From assembly GCA_050288165.1 (NCBI GenBank), contig JBNKDG010000001.1, positions 1 to 64,000 of the forward strand: DNA of 64,000 nt, read 5' to 3'. The stretch comes from JAPHTQ01 sp050288165. Its GTDB lineage: Bacteria; Pseudomonadota; Gammaproteobacteria; Thiohalomonadales; Thiohalomonadaceae. How positions within the stretch are numbered: position 1 is the stretch's first letter; each line of letters opens with the position of its first letter. Position numbers and translations under genes: made by a program. The notes below the pieces were generated by a model that worked only from the letters and a program-made list of their open reading frames with translations, was not told the origin of the DNA and made no database searches. Positions 53,441-62,060 of the stretch are shown here, piece by piece.

Positions 53441-54054
53441 TGCTGGTGAAACAATTTACGGTAGTCGATGGTCACTAACCGGTGAAAAAAGTGTGAAAAC
53501 GATATGCGCTCGGCTGGATCGATGAAGAAGCGGCGCAGCGCGAATTCCAGCAGAAAAAAGATTCCCATAAAGACATAGTTGTAGAAATTGGTGAAGAGAG
53601 ACCACTGCTCCGGCGTGGCAAACAGCGTCAATCCAATCACTTCCACTAGCATCAATGCGAGAAATACCACCCAACCAATGGTCACTGCCCGGGTGTAGCG
53701 CAGCAACTCCGGGCTAGGCGCATTGTGCATGATGCGGGCAATCCGGCTGACCAACGGCTCATGACCGGGTAGCAGGCTACGGCCAAACAGACCGAGCAGC
53801 AACATAATCACCAGCAGCGGCGTTGCATAGAGCACCCTGTTTTGCCATTGGGGCATAAGCCAGAGAAGAAGACCGATTAGCGGCAAAGCGGCCCATATCC
53901 AGCGGTTTGCCTGCCATAAAAGCAATACGCCGATAAGTGCTATGGCAGGCCATATTACGCCGGTAACGATGCCTGTATGCACCGCAAACGGATAGGCGAG
54001 GAGCAGCAGAATGGAAACAGGCCGTGACGCTCGTATCAGCTTCTCAGTTAACAC
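53437..54054 (-). CDS. ApeG-like COG4648 membrane protein
   Basis: A 205-residue membrane protein with about five helices (VSILLLLAYPFAV, GVIWPAIALIGVLLLWQ, WAALPLIGLLLWL, YATPLLVIMLLLGLFG, YVFMGIFFLLEF). It resembles COG4648-type proteins found in aryl-polyene clusters; the function is unknown. The start is a GTG at 54052-54054 overlapping the ACP stop, giving tight coupling; longer readings into the ACP are rejected. Confidence 0.8.
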   Translation of the reverse strand: MLTEKLIRASRPVSILLLLAYPFAVHTGIVTGVIWPAIALIGVLLLWQANRWIWAALPLIGLLLWLMPQWQNRVLYATPLLVIMLLLGLFGRSLLPGHEPLVSRIARIMHNAPSPELLRYTRAVTIGWVVFLALMLVEVIGLTLFATPEQWSLFTNFYNYVFMGIFFLLEFALRRFFIDPAERISFSHFFHRLVTIDYRKLFHQQ

Positions 54055-54313
54055 GGTTTTCTTCGATATGTTTACTGAGCGCACGTAGTGAAGAAAATAT
54101 GCGCGCGTTGTCTTCGTCATCCGAACGAAGTTGCACACCGTATTGGCGAGAAATGGCCAGGGCCAGTTCCAGCGCGTCAATCGAGTCCAAACCCAGTCCG
54201 TCTCTGAATAATGCATCTTCCGGCACAATCTCCACAGCTTCGATATCCTCCAGATTGAGGGTATCGATAATCAATTGCGCCACTTCCTTTTCCAATGTCG
54301 ATAGACTCTGCAT
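54044..54313 (-). CDS. Acyl carrier protein, first gene of polyene operon
   Basis: An 89-residue ACP. The phosphopantetheine Ser lies in GLGLDSIDALELALAI (DSID at about residue 43), the family signature. The carrier on which the aryl-polyene grows. Only one ACP is present here, whereas E. coli APE clusters have two (ApeE and ApeF). It leads the operon behind a promoter at 54370. Confidence 0.92.
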   Translation of the reverse strand: MQSLSTLEKEVAQLIIDTLNLEDIEAVEIVPEDALFRDGLGLDSIDALELALAISRQYGVQLRSDDEDNARIFSSLRALSKHIEENRVN

Positions 54314-54369
54314 TCGATCCTCGTATTCCCGACTAAATTTGAACGTTATTATTCTGTGATGGTGTCGGC

Positions 54370-54398
54370 ATTATACCCGTGTCACGAAGAAAAATTAA
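54370..54398 (-). promoter_or_regulatory. Predicted promoter of the polyene operon
   Basis: On the minus strand there is a perfect -10 TATAAT (54370-54375) with a weak -35 TTAATT (54393-54398) and a 17-nt spacer, ending 57 bp before the ACP start. A likely operon promoter, with the poor -35 suggesting an activator. Confidence 0.65.
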
Positions 54399-54416
54399 CG
54401 CAGTGAAAAGCCTTAA

Positions 54417-55088
54417 TTAACTAATCCGGTCAATGCTTTGGCGGTCATTGACCATATGTGCCCAGTACTTCCCGGTGTAGTACCAGTGCAGTAGAAAACC
54501 TTCGGTAATCAGCCTGGCAAGGGTCGCTGGTGTGAGGTGTATGGCTGGTTCGGCGGCACAGAGCTGAGGAGTTAATCCCATACCGCGCGCCATCGCATCG
54601 CTACGTGCCAAATGGTAGCGGCTGGTGATCAGGGTGAATTCCGCATCCAGGCCGGGGAGGTCGCGGATCTGCTGCAGGTTTTCCAGGGTATGGCGGGAGC
54701 GCTCTTCCAGAAACAACCGTTGCGGCTCGCAGCCCTGCGCCAGTAAGTAATCGCGCCCGGCAGCCGCTTCGCTGGGGGCCTCGGCAGAGGTGACGCCGCC
54801 GAGGATATAGATGGTCTCTCCTGAGCCGGACTCCAGCAGTCGCAGCGCCCGCAGCAGGCGAACGCGGAACTCGTCTGTGCACTCACCCTGTTTTAACTGC
54901 TTGCCCAGAACCAGCAGTTGGCGGCAGGCTGGTGCGGTAGTACCGGTGCGTAATGCCGTGCGCCAGACGCGGAACTGCGCAGCCAATAGCGAAATGCCGC
55001 CTGTTGCCAGGATCGTCAACAGCGAGATGAACAGCATCTTGATGCCGTTGCCACCAATGGTCGAGAGACGGACATACGAAACTGACAT
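54417..55088 (-). CDS. YdcF/DUF218 family protein
   Basis: A 223-residue membrane-anchored DUF218 (SanA/YdcF-type) protein: one N-terminal helix (GIKMLFISLLTILATGGISLLAA), then the DUF218 core with LLVLGKQLKQGECTDEFRVRL, IYILGGVTSAEAPSEAAAGRDYLL, FLEERSRHTLENL and LITSRYHLARSDAM. Homologues include ElyC/SanA, linked to envelope integrity. The ATG at 55088 (MSVSYV) is preferred. It precedes the ACP promoter on the same strand and is probably a separate unit. Confidence 0.85.
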   Translation of the reverse strand: MSVSYVRLSTIGGNGIKMLFISLLTILATGGISLLAAQFRVWRTALRTGTTAPACRQLLVLGKQLKQGECTDEFRVRLLRALRLLESGSGETIYILGGVTSAEAPSEAAAGRDYLLAQGCEPQRLFLEERSRHTLENLQQIRDLPGLDAEFTLITSRYHLARSDAMARGMGLTPQLCAAEPAIHLTPATLARLITEGFLLHWYYTGKYWAHMVNDRQSIDRIS

Positions 55089-55368
55089 GGGCAAAAGTCC
55101 GAATTAAACGGGCTGCCAAGAGCTTGTTGGCATTACATTTCCTGTCAGGAACGGTATGTGTAAGCGAGCATATCGTCAAGCCTGATGCCTGATTACCACT
55201 GAAAACAACGATGCGCTGAAGCTTAATCCTGTCGTAAAGCCCACAAACCCTCCCATTGCCAACGCCTCCGGCATTACTAACCCTTTGAAAGATAAGCAGT
55301 CTGCCACTGGTATGGTCATTGCAAAGACCCACTGAAAGGGAATCCCACACTTTCAGGTAAGCACCTCC

Positions 55369-56589
55369 ATGTCTTTTGGTTTTGAACTCAATACCGCCTT
55401 CGCTGGCTTTGCACCGCAAACCCCACCGGACGGCTGCACCCAGTGCAGCATGTGTCTCTCAACCTGCCCGACCTTCATCAAAAGTGAGGACATGGAGCAG
55501 TCGCCCATGGGCCGCATCCGCATGATGCGGGCACTGGAGAGCGGTGAGTGCGAAGGTCTGGCGCTGGAGAAACTGGAAAGTTGTCTCGGTTGCTATAGCT
55601 GCGAAGCCGTCTGCCCCTCCAAAGTGGAGTACGGCAAACTGCTGGATGAGTCGCTGGCACGAGTGCGTCGACAGCGACCGAGCCCGCCCATCACGCGGAT
55701 GATGCTTTACCTCGCCGAAAAGCAAGGCGTGTTGAAGAGTCTGATTAAGGCTACCTGGTTTGCGCAGTGGTTTGGCGTACACAGCTTGTGGGCAAGAACG
55801 AATTTAAAACGCGCCAACGCCCTGCTCGGTCGCGTGAACAACCCTCACCGCTTGCGAAACCGTAGTGCCAGTCAGCAGCGCGTCGCCCTCTTTACCGGTT
55901 GTTTCAGCTCGGTAATGGAGCAGAACGTGCAGCAGGCGGCGATAGATGTTTTTAACGCCCTCGATATCGAAGTGATCATTCCCGAGGGACAGGGTTGCTG
56001 CGGTGCGCTGCATCGTCACAGCGGCGAACTCGAGACCGCGGCGAAACTGGCGCGGAAAAATATCGCGGCGTTCTCCGTCGATCAGGCCGATGCCATCGTC
56101 AACACCAGTAGCGGTTGCAGTGCCGGACTCAAGGCCTATAGCGATTGGTTGGAGGGTGAAGAACTTCCCACGCCAGTTATGGACGTCAGCCATTATCTCG
56201 CCACGGTTTTGAAACACCGGCTGGTGGCGTTCGAGCGTTTAACATTGAAGGTCGCGCTGCATACCCCCTGCACCCTGCGCCAGGGCGAAGGGCAGGAAGC
56301 GGCGGTGGCAGAGTTACTGCAAAAAATTCCGGGGCTGGAGATCGTGCCGTTGTCAGGTCAACCGCGCTGCTGTGGTGCCGGTGGTAGTCAGATGCTGAGT
56401 CAGCCGGAGATGGCCGATGCCCTGCGCGACGACATGGTGAAGGAGATTGGTACCATGGGCGCGGATGTCGTCGTCAGTTCCAACCTGGGATGCGCCATGC
56501 ACCTTCGAGCAGGGATGAAGGAGGCCGGAGTGGATGTGCCGCTGTTGCATCCGGTGCAGCTCGTCGCCCAGGCACTATCAAAACGATAA
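55369..56589 (+). CDS. glcF: GlcF-like (Fe-S)-binding oxidoreductase subunit
   Basis: A 406-residue iron-sulfur subunit. Two 4Fe-4S motifs near the N-terminus (CTQCSMCLSTCP, CLGCYSCEAVCP) are followed by two CCG-domain clusters (CCGALHRHSG and RCCGAGGSQML) typical of glycolate oxidase GlcF and heterodisulfide reductase HdrB-like subunits. No glcD/glcE or hdr partner is adjacent, so the substrate is unassigned. Upstream gap of 280 bp shows no clear promoter. Confidence 0.85.
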   Translation: MSFGFELNTAFAGFAPQTPPDGCTQCSMCLSTCPTFIKSEDMEQSPMGRIRMMRALESGECEGLALEKLESCLGCYSCEAVCPSKVEYGKLLDESLARVRRQRPSPPITRMMLYLAEKQGVLKSLIKATWFAQWFGVHSLWARTNLKRANALLGRVNNPHRLRNRSASQQRVALFTGCFSSVMEQNVQQAAIDVFNALDIEVIIPEGQGCCGALHRHSGELETAAKLARKNIAAFSVDQADAIVNTSSGCSAGLKAYSDWLEGEELPTPVMDVSHYLATVLKHRLVAFERLTLKVALHTPCTLRQGEGQEAAVAELLQKIPGLEIVPLSGQPRCCGAGGSQMLSQPEMADALRDDMVKEIGTMGADVVVSSNLGCAMHLRAGMKEAGVDVPLLHPVQLVAQALSKR

Positions 56590-56859
56590 TGTCAGAGTCT
56601 GTGGGCAGGGTTCACCTGCCCCAGTCCTCGACATAGCATCCCGAAATCTCATCGCTTTTACCCGCTAATTTCCCTGCATTTTCAACGGAACAGTTGTTGC
56701 TGATAGCTATAGTAACCACGATTACTGGCTTAATTCGCACTGTTTTTGTCGGGAATGGCGCAGCAACATACTACAAAAGTCATATAACCGACAATAGCAC
56801 TCTGGATTGAGTCGTCGTGGCGCCTAATTGAGTTATTAACACTATGAGGAGTTACTACC

Positions 56860-57054
56860 ATGGCTGAATTCTATGTAGACAGAAAAACCGACGCTTCAGG
56901 CGATCATCTTGTGCATCTCTCAACCTGCGCATCCTTACCGGCAACAGAAAACCTGATCTATCTGGGGGCATACAGCAATGCCAAGGCAACGGTGAATATG
57001 GCGATGGATCGTTATCGGCAGGTAACTACCTGTCCGAAGTGTTTACCCGCCTGA
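56860..57054 (+). CDS. Small protein with H-C...C-x2-C residues
   Basis: A 64-residue protein starting with MAEFYVDRKTDASGDHLVHLSTC, followed by LPATENLIYLGAYSNAKATV and ending in TTCPKCLPA. H19, C23, C58 and C61 could bind one zinc; the pattern H-x3-C ... YLG ... C-x2-C resembles small conserved proteins I have seen in many bacteria, but no family name is certain. Good RBS (GAGG) before the ATG. It lies just before the palindromic repeat and the OLD-like gene. Confidence 0.72.
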   Translation: MAEFYVDRKTDASGDHLVHLSTCASLPATENLIYLGAYSNAKATVNMAMDRYRQVTTCPKCLPA

Positions 57055-57199
57055 CTAGAAGCAGCCTCAAACTTGCTGCGCTTGCCGATACGGCGTTAAA
57101 AATGGACGAGAAATGCTCATTGACTACGTGTCAACTCCGCTTTCTCGTCCATTTTCGCCTTGTCTCGCCTACGCTCGCTAACTTTGAGACTACTTCTAG
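57055..57199. repeat. Dispersed long palindromic repeat, copy B
   Basis: Outer arms ctagaagcagcctcaaa (57055-57071) and tttgagactacttctag (57183-57199) are 15 of 17 complementary; a perfect 15-bp inner stem aaaatggacgagaaa (57099-57113) pairs with tttctcgtccatttt (57141-57155); the tip ttgac-tacgt-gtcaa matches copy A in form. The core aaatgctcatt...aactccgctt is shared with the element at 10510. It lies between the small protein and the convergent OLD-like gene. Confidence 0.82.
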
Positions 57200-57289
57200 C
57201 CAAGTCAAAGGGAGCAGAGGGATTAACTGCTACCCCTTTTGTTCTCACTTCATGGTTATGAAAGTTTCTTCTGCCCCCACTTAACCTTG

Positions 57290-58798
57290 TTAGCCATTGC
57301 TGATGCCAACTTCATCTGATTCAAGAGGAATTAGCCCCTGTAGGCCCTGTGATATATATTCCACATAGTGAGAATTTAATCGGCACCAAATCGTCAAGAA
57401 AGCCTCTTTTACTCTTGCCTCAGGAATAAACCCCAGCTTTTTCCCTAATTGAGCATAAAGTAAATGTGGATCTCGATTGGTGTTTCGGACACTTTGCATA
57501 AGACCTTTTAACTGGCCCTCAAACTCGTAAGGCTTTAGCAATGCAACCGATAACTCTCCAGATATCTGATCGATATTCTCTAGGATATTATCGTAGACAG
57601 CAGATTCTGGACACTGCCCAGGTAGTCTAAAAATATACTCTTGTTCATCTTCCTTTTGTTCGGAATCGCCATCAATTATGCAAGCAGATTTTTGTAGTGC
57701 ACTGGGATCTACATTGTGGTTATTGTGGACTTTTACAGCAGTCCCGTCGCCTTTCATTGGATGTATTGATATTGCATCACGGGCAATATCATCGATTGAG
57801 GTTAAAATAGAGTTTACCCACATTTCAGCGAACTCGTCTTCCACAAAAATCACCAACTTTGAATCTATCTGACCACTGATTGCTCGAAGTGAACGGATAT
57901 CGAGTTTCCCCTTGTAAAGCTCGCCATTTACAGAAACCCAAATAGCATTACTTGGCAATGGAATCAGTGCGTCATTAGAGTGCGTTGTGAATATGGCCTG
58001 AATTTTCTTTCTTTCCGCCAATTCGATTAGATATTCAACCATCCGTATGGTTGCGACCGGGTGGAGCCCATTCTCTATCTCTTCAATAATGACTAAGGTG
58101 TTATCATTAGCTTTCTCAAGAAGTGTTACCATTCGAATAATGCTTGACTCACCTGCTCCGAAATGAAACTCCGAGAATGTTTCGCCGTTGCTGTTAACTC
58201 CAGAAAGCAAAGTAACATTACCTTTGTCATCAACCTGAATGTTCTTGTATTCAGACACGTCCTTATCCAAAATTGCAGATACTGAGCGTGCAACTTCCAC
58301 TGGAAAGGAAACAACTTTGTCTTCGTCTACTTCAAAGTAGTTTGATACGCACTTTCGAAGTTCTTTGCGCTCTGCGGCAGGGACAGTTCTTGATACACCA
58401 AAGACGAGCACTTCCCTATCTAGAGTGCTCCTTGCCCATTTTAGGTTGTGATACTTCGCTGTTCTTCTAACCGTATCATTTGTTTTGATGCTTTTATCAA
58501 TAGCCTCATATTCAATCTTCCAATTCAACATACTTGCATCGTATTTTCCACTTTTTGCGAAAAATAATGCAGGCGCGATTTCCTTATATAGGATTGCAGC
58601 AGCTCCAGCGATAGTGGTTTTTCCACCTCCATTTGGGCCAACTATGGCTGTAACAGGAAACTCAAATTCAATAGTTTTATTCGAAATTGATCTGGCTTTA
58701 TCAATAACAATTTTTAGAAGGTACTTTCCATAATTTCGGCCACGTACCTTTTCAAATAGGTCATTAATTTGGCTTTCTCGAATTTCGCTTTGAAACAT
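57290..58798 (-). CDS. OLD-family ATPase with TOPRIM domain, AT-rich
   Basis: A 502-residue ABC-ATPase of the OLD/overcoming lysogenization defect type. Walker A GPNGGGKTT (54-62), signature FGAGESS (213-219), Walker B LVIIEEIENGLHP (235-247), switch HSNDA (273-277), then a C-terminal TOPRIM-like nuclease part with VED at about 319-321 and DGD at 376-378. This matches class 1 OLD/GajA-type anti-phage ATPase-nucleases. No GajB helicase or other defence gene is adjacent. The gene is visibly more AT-rich than its neighbours and uses more AT-ending codons, suggesting horizontal transfer. Confidence 0.85.
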   Translation of the reverse strand: MFQSEIRESQINDLFEKVRGRNYGKYLLKIVIDKARSISNKTIEFEFPVTAIVGPNGGGKTTIAGAAAILYKEIAPALFFAKSGKYDASMLNWKIEYEAIDKSIKTNDTVRRTAKYHNLKWARSTLDREVLVFGVSRTVPAAERKELRKCVSNYFEVDEDKVVSFPVEVARSVSAILDKDVSEYKNIQVDDKGNVTLLSGVNSNGETFSEFHFGAGESSIIRMVTLLEKANDNTLVIIEEIENGLHPVATIRMVEYLIELAERKKIQAIFTTHSNDALIPLPSNAIWVSVNGELYKGKLDIRSLRAISGQIDSKLVIFVEDEFAEMWVNSILTSIDDIARDAISIHPMKGDGTAVKVHNNHNVDPSALQKSACIIDGDSEQKEDEQEYIFRLPGQCPESAVYDNILENIDQISGELSVALLKPYEFEGQLKGLMQSVRNTNRDPHLLYAQLGKKLGFIPEARVKEAFLTIWCRLNSHYVEYISQGLQGLIPLESDEVGISNG

Positions 58799-59042
58799 CA
58801 GGAATTTCCTTTTATGTGTTCTTGTTGTCTATGGAGGCTAACAGTGTGTTGGACGTATGCCGGAAATATTGTGTTAGACAGATTCTGTACGGCACGATAT
58901 TGTCGGTCATATAGGCTGATGTTTTTGAACATTGTCATCCTTCCCTGTGTTTTACTCCGTTTATAGCACGGCCTTGATAGGCGCTCAATTGGGGCGGTCA
59001 GTCGTCTGTGTGTTCCGGTCTTCCATGGGATTTCTTTTAAAG

Positions 59043-59070
59043 CTGGATTCCGTCCTACGCCGGAATGACA
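59043..59070. repeat. Short palindromic repeat remnant (ggattccg...cggaatga)
   Basis: ctggattccg-tcctacgc-cggaatgac, a 6-bp stem (attccg/cggaat) and loop of 8, resembles the widespread GGATTCCGG...CCGGAATGACG element of many environmental bacteria. It lies in the 290-bp AT-rich gap between the OLD-like gene and the esterase. The rest of that gap (58799-59091) shows no gene. Confidence 0.6.
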
Positions 59071-59091
59071 ATAAAATATCGAGAAGCGACA

Positions 59092-59760
59092 CTAACTCAA
59101 TCTCCTCCTGATCCACCGCGCTATCGCCTCAATCTCCGACGGACAAACACTATGCGGCATGGTGTACTCATGCCACTCCACGTCATGGCCCAGTTCCATT
59201 AGTCGATCCCGCGATTGCTGTGCATGGGCGATGGGGATGATCGGGTCACCATTACCATGAGCCATGAAGATCGGAATACCGCTGTTGGCCGCATGTTTCT
59301 CGTCGGCGACGGTGTCGGCCAGCGGCAGGTAGGTGGAGAGGGCGATGATGCCGCCGAGAGTTTGCGGATAACGCAGGCCGGTGTGCAGGACAATGGCGCC
59401 GCCCTGGGAGAATCCGGCGAGGAGGATGCGTTCGGCGGGGATGCCGTTGTCGATCTGTTGTTGTATCCACGCCCGGATCTGTCGCTCCGATTCGCGGGTG
59501 CCCGTTTCATCCTGTCCCTGATTCAGATCGGGTGCGGTGATGTCGTACCAGGCGCGCATGACGTAGCCGTTGTTGATGGTCACCGGGCGCATCGGCGCAT
59601 GGGGGAAGATGAAGCGGATCGCCAAATCTTCCAGACCCAGTTGCGGCACGATGGGTTCGAAGTCGTGGCCGTCGGCGCCGAGGCCGTGCAGCCAAATCAC
59701 CGCGGCGTCGGCGGGGCGGGGCGGTTCGATGGCGAGGGCGGGCAGCAGTTCTTCACTCAT
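59092..59760 (-). CDS. Alpha/beta hydrolase, carboxylesterase/phospholipase type
   Basis: A 222-residue dienelactone-hydrolase/carboxylesterase-fold protein: the oxyanion segment WLHGLGADGHDFEPIV, nucleophile Ser in GFSQGGAIV, Asp in GDPIIPIAHA, His in YTMPHSVCPSE. It matches the family of Pseudomonas EstB/E. coli YpfH-like carboxylesterases. I use the ATG at 59758-59760 (MSEELLPALA); M at 59775 is an alternative. Substrate unknown. Confidence 0.92.
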   Translation of the reverse strand: MSEELLPALAIEPPRPADAAVIWLHGLGADGHDFEPIVPQLGLEDLAIRFIFPHAPMRPVTINNGYVMRAWYDITAPDLNQGQDETGTRESERQIRAWIQQQIDNGIPAERILLAGFSQGGAIVLHTGLRYPQTLGGIIALSTYLPLADTVADEKHAANSGIPIFMAHGNGDPIIPIAHAQQSRDRLMELGHDVEWHEYTMPHSVCPSEIEAIARWIRRRLS

Positions 59761-59889
59761 AGACAAACTCTTCATTGGTTGGATGTGGCCCAAGATAGAG
59801 GTGCGGCAATTCCCATGCAAGTCGCTTTGTCTTATTGATCCTCGTCACCGTATAATCACCCGCTTGGGCGTTAATGACAGGGGTGTGCT

Positions 59890-60033
59890 ATGTGTTATTG
59901 CCGTGCGCAATATCTTTGGGTGGTGGTGGTCATCGCGCTGGGCGTGATGAGTCTGCTCTCCGCCTGTGGTGCCAAGGGCGATCTCTATCTGCCGCCGCCG
60001 CAAAAAGAACAACCACAGAATTCTGACAAGTAA
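59890..60033 (+). CDS. lptM: LptM-like small lipoprotein (YifL family)
   Basis: A 47-residue lipoprotein: signal of MCYCRAQYLWVVVVIALGVMSLLSAC with lipobox LSAC, Cys26 modified, followed by CGAKGDLYLPPP, the LptM/YifL signature. LptM helps the LPS transport protein LptD mature. It is too short for typical ORF calls. It precedes lysA by 8 bp, as in Pseudomonas, where the gene was called lppL. Confidence 0.92.
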   Translation: MCYCRAQYLWVVVVIALGVMSLLSACGAKGDLYLPPPQKEQPQNSDK

Positions 60034-60041
60034 CGGGGTTT

Positions 60042-61295
60042 ATGGATTACTTCAATTACCAACAGGGGCGCCTTTGCGCCGAACAGGTGGACCTGGCCGA
60101 ACTGGCGCAACAGTACGGCACGCCCGCTTACGTCTATTCGCGTGCCACCATCGAGCGTCACTGGCAGGCCTTCGATGCGGCTATGGCCGGGGTGGACCAT
60201 CTGGTCTGCTATGCGGTGAAGGCCAACTCCAACCTGGCGGTGCTGAATTTGATGGCGCGGCTCGGTTCCGGTTTTGACATTGTCTCCATCGGCGAACTGG
60301 AGCGGGTCATCGCCGCAGGCGGCGACCCGGGCAAGGTGGTCTTCTCCGGTGTGGGCAAGCGTTCGGCGGAGATCCGTCGTGCCCTGGAACTGGGGATCTA
60401 CTGCTTCAACATCGAATCGGAAGCGGAACTGGAGCGCCTCGACGCCATTGCCCGTGAACTGGGCATGCGCGCGCCGGTCTCGCTGCGGGTCAATCCCGAC
60501 GTGGACGCCAAGACCCACCCCTACATCTCCACCGGCCTGAAGGAGAACAAGTTCGGTGTCGCCATCGAGCGCGCCGTCGATGTCTACGTGCGTGCCGCAG
60601 AGATGGAAGGGATCCGCGTGCTCGGCGTCGACTGCCACATCGGTTCGCAACTGACCCGCATCGCGCCGTTTGTCGATGCGCTGGAGCGGGTGCTGAAGCT
60701 GGTGGATGACCTCTATGAAAAAGGCATCGCCCTGTCGCATATCGACCTCGGTGGCGGACTCGGTATCACCTATAAGGATGAAGAGCCGCCGCTGCCCGGT
60801 GATTATGTTTCGCCGCTGCTGGACAGGCTGGCCGGTCGTGACCTGAAGGTGTTGATCGAGCCGGGCCGGGCCATCGTCGGTAATGCCGGGGTGTTGCTGA
60901 CCAGGGTCGAGTACCTCAAGCACCACGAGGAGAAGAACTTCGCCATCGTCGATGCGGCGATGAATGACCTGATCCGCCCGACCCTTTATCAGGCGTGGAT
61001 GGCGATCATTCCGGTGGTGCCACGTGAGGATCTGGCCGCGCAGAGCTACGACGTGGTCGGCCCCATCTGCGAAACCGGCGACTATCTCGGCAAGGAGCGC
61101 GAGCTGGCGATCCGCGAGGGCGATCTGCTGGCGGTGCGGTCTGCCGGTGCCTACGGTTTCACCATGAGCTCCAACTACAACACCCGCCCACGCGCGGTGG
61201 AGTTGATGGTCGATGGCGACAAAACCCACGTGGTGCGCGAGCGGGAGACCCTGGCGCAGCTCTGGCAGGGTGAAAAGGTGTTGCCTGAGCCATGA
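60042..61295 (+). CDS. lysA: Diaminopimelate decarboxylase LysA
   Basis: A 417-residue fold-III PLP enzyme making lysine from meso-DAP. Lys60 in VCYAVKANSN forms the Schiff base; HIGSQ, GGGLGI, EPGR and CETGD are all present. It follows lptM and overlaps the methyltransferase by 4 bp. In Pseudomonas dapF follows lysA; here dapF is elsewhere (8 kb region). Confidence 0.98.
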   Translation: MDYFNYQQGRLCAEQVDLAELAQQYGTPAYVYSRATIERHWQAFDAAMAGVDHLVCYAVKANSNLAVLNLMARLGSGFDIVSIGELERVIAAGGDPGKVVFSGVGKRSAEIRRALELGIYCFNIESEAELERLDAIARELGMRAPVSLRVNPDVDAKTHPYISTGLKENKFGVAIERAVDVYVRAAEMEGIRVLGVDCHIGSQLTRIAPFVDALERVLKLVDDLYEKGIALSHIDLGGGLGITYKDEEPPLPGDYVSPLLDRLAGRDLKVLIEPGRAIVGNAGVLLTRVEYLKHHEEKNFAIVDAAMNDLIRPTLYQAWMAIIPVVPREDLAAQSYDVVGPICETGDYLGKERELAIREGDLLAVRSAGAYGFTMSSNYNTRPRAVELMVDGDKTHVVRERETLAQLWQGEKVLPEP

Positions 61296-61951
61296 TGGAA
61301 CGCATCCCCGAAGAAGAGTTGATGGAAGAGTTCGAACAGGCCAGGGCCTACGCCCTGGCCGATTTCACTGAGCCGCATAACTATTTCATCGAACTGTTTC
61401 GGCAGAAGTTTCCCGGCGAAGTCGACGGCGTGGTGCTGGAACCGGGCTGCGGCACTGCCGATATCAGTCAACGTTTTGCCGAGGCGTTTCCCGCCTGTCG
61501 CATTCATGCCTTCGATGGCGCCGAGCAGATGTTGATGTTCGCCCGTCAGCGTATCGATTTCGCCATGTTGCACGAGCAGATTCGCCTGTTTCGCCGTCTG
61601 CTACCCGCCGACAACATGCCGCTGGAAAAATACGATGTGTTGATCTGCAACAGCCTGTTGCATCACCTGAATGATCCGCAGGTGTTATGGCAGGCGGTGA
61701 AGCAGTTTACCCGCCCCGGTAGTATCGTGTTTGTGATGGATCTGAAGCGCAGTGCCTCAAGTGAGGAGGCAGCGCGGTTGGTGGAGCAATATTCCGCCAA
61801 TGAGCCGGAAGTGCTTAAAAAGGATTTCTATAATTCGCTACATGCCGCCTTTACCCCCGACGAAATTGAACAGCAGTTGCGTGAGGCGGAGTTGTCCCTG
61901 AATGTTGAAGTGGTGAGTGACCGGCATCTAATTGTCTTTGGTCAAGTTTGA
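61292..61951 (+). CDS. Class I SAM-dependent methyltransferase
   Basis: A 219-residue methyltransferase: motif I VLEPGCGTADIS (about 48-59), acidic loop HAFDGAEQML, motif IV-like YDVLICNSLLHHL (about 113-125), and DLKR at about 150. Substrate unknown. Overlaps lysA by 4 bp, so it is co-translated; it may methylate a lysine-pathway or cell-wall product, but this is only context. Confidence 0.85.
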   Translation: MMERIPEEELMEEFEQARAYALADFTEPHNYFIELFRQKFPGEVDGVVLEPGCGTADISQRFAEAFPACRIHAFDGAEQMLMFARQRIDFAMLHEQIRLFRRLLPADNMPLEKYDVLICNSLLHHLNDPQVLWQAVKQFTRPGSIVFVMDLKRSASSEEAARLVEQYSANEPEVLKKDFYNSLHAAFTPDEIEQQLREAELSLNVEVVSDRHLIVFGQV

Positions 61952-62060
61952 CTTCAATTTTTCTCTTCAGGTGGGCCTAAGCCACACCTGCATAATGATC
62001 AATTTCCCCGCTCTTGCTATGGTTGGAACATAAGAACGACTGCGAAGGTACCGAGACTGT

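Noticed and set aside
59985..61229. A 414-codon antisense open frame over lysA
   Set aside because: Covers the well-supported lysA gene and lacks any recognisable domain or RBS; a shadow.
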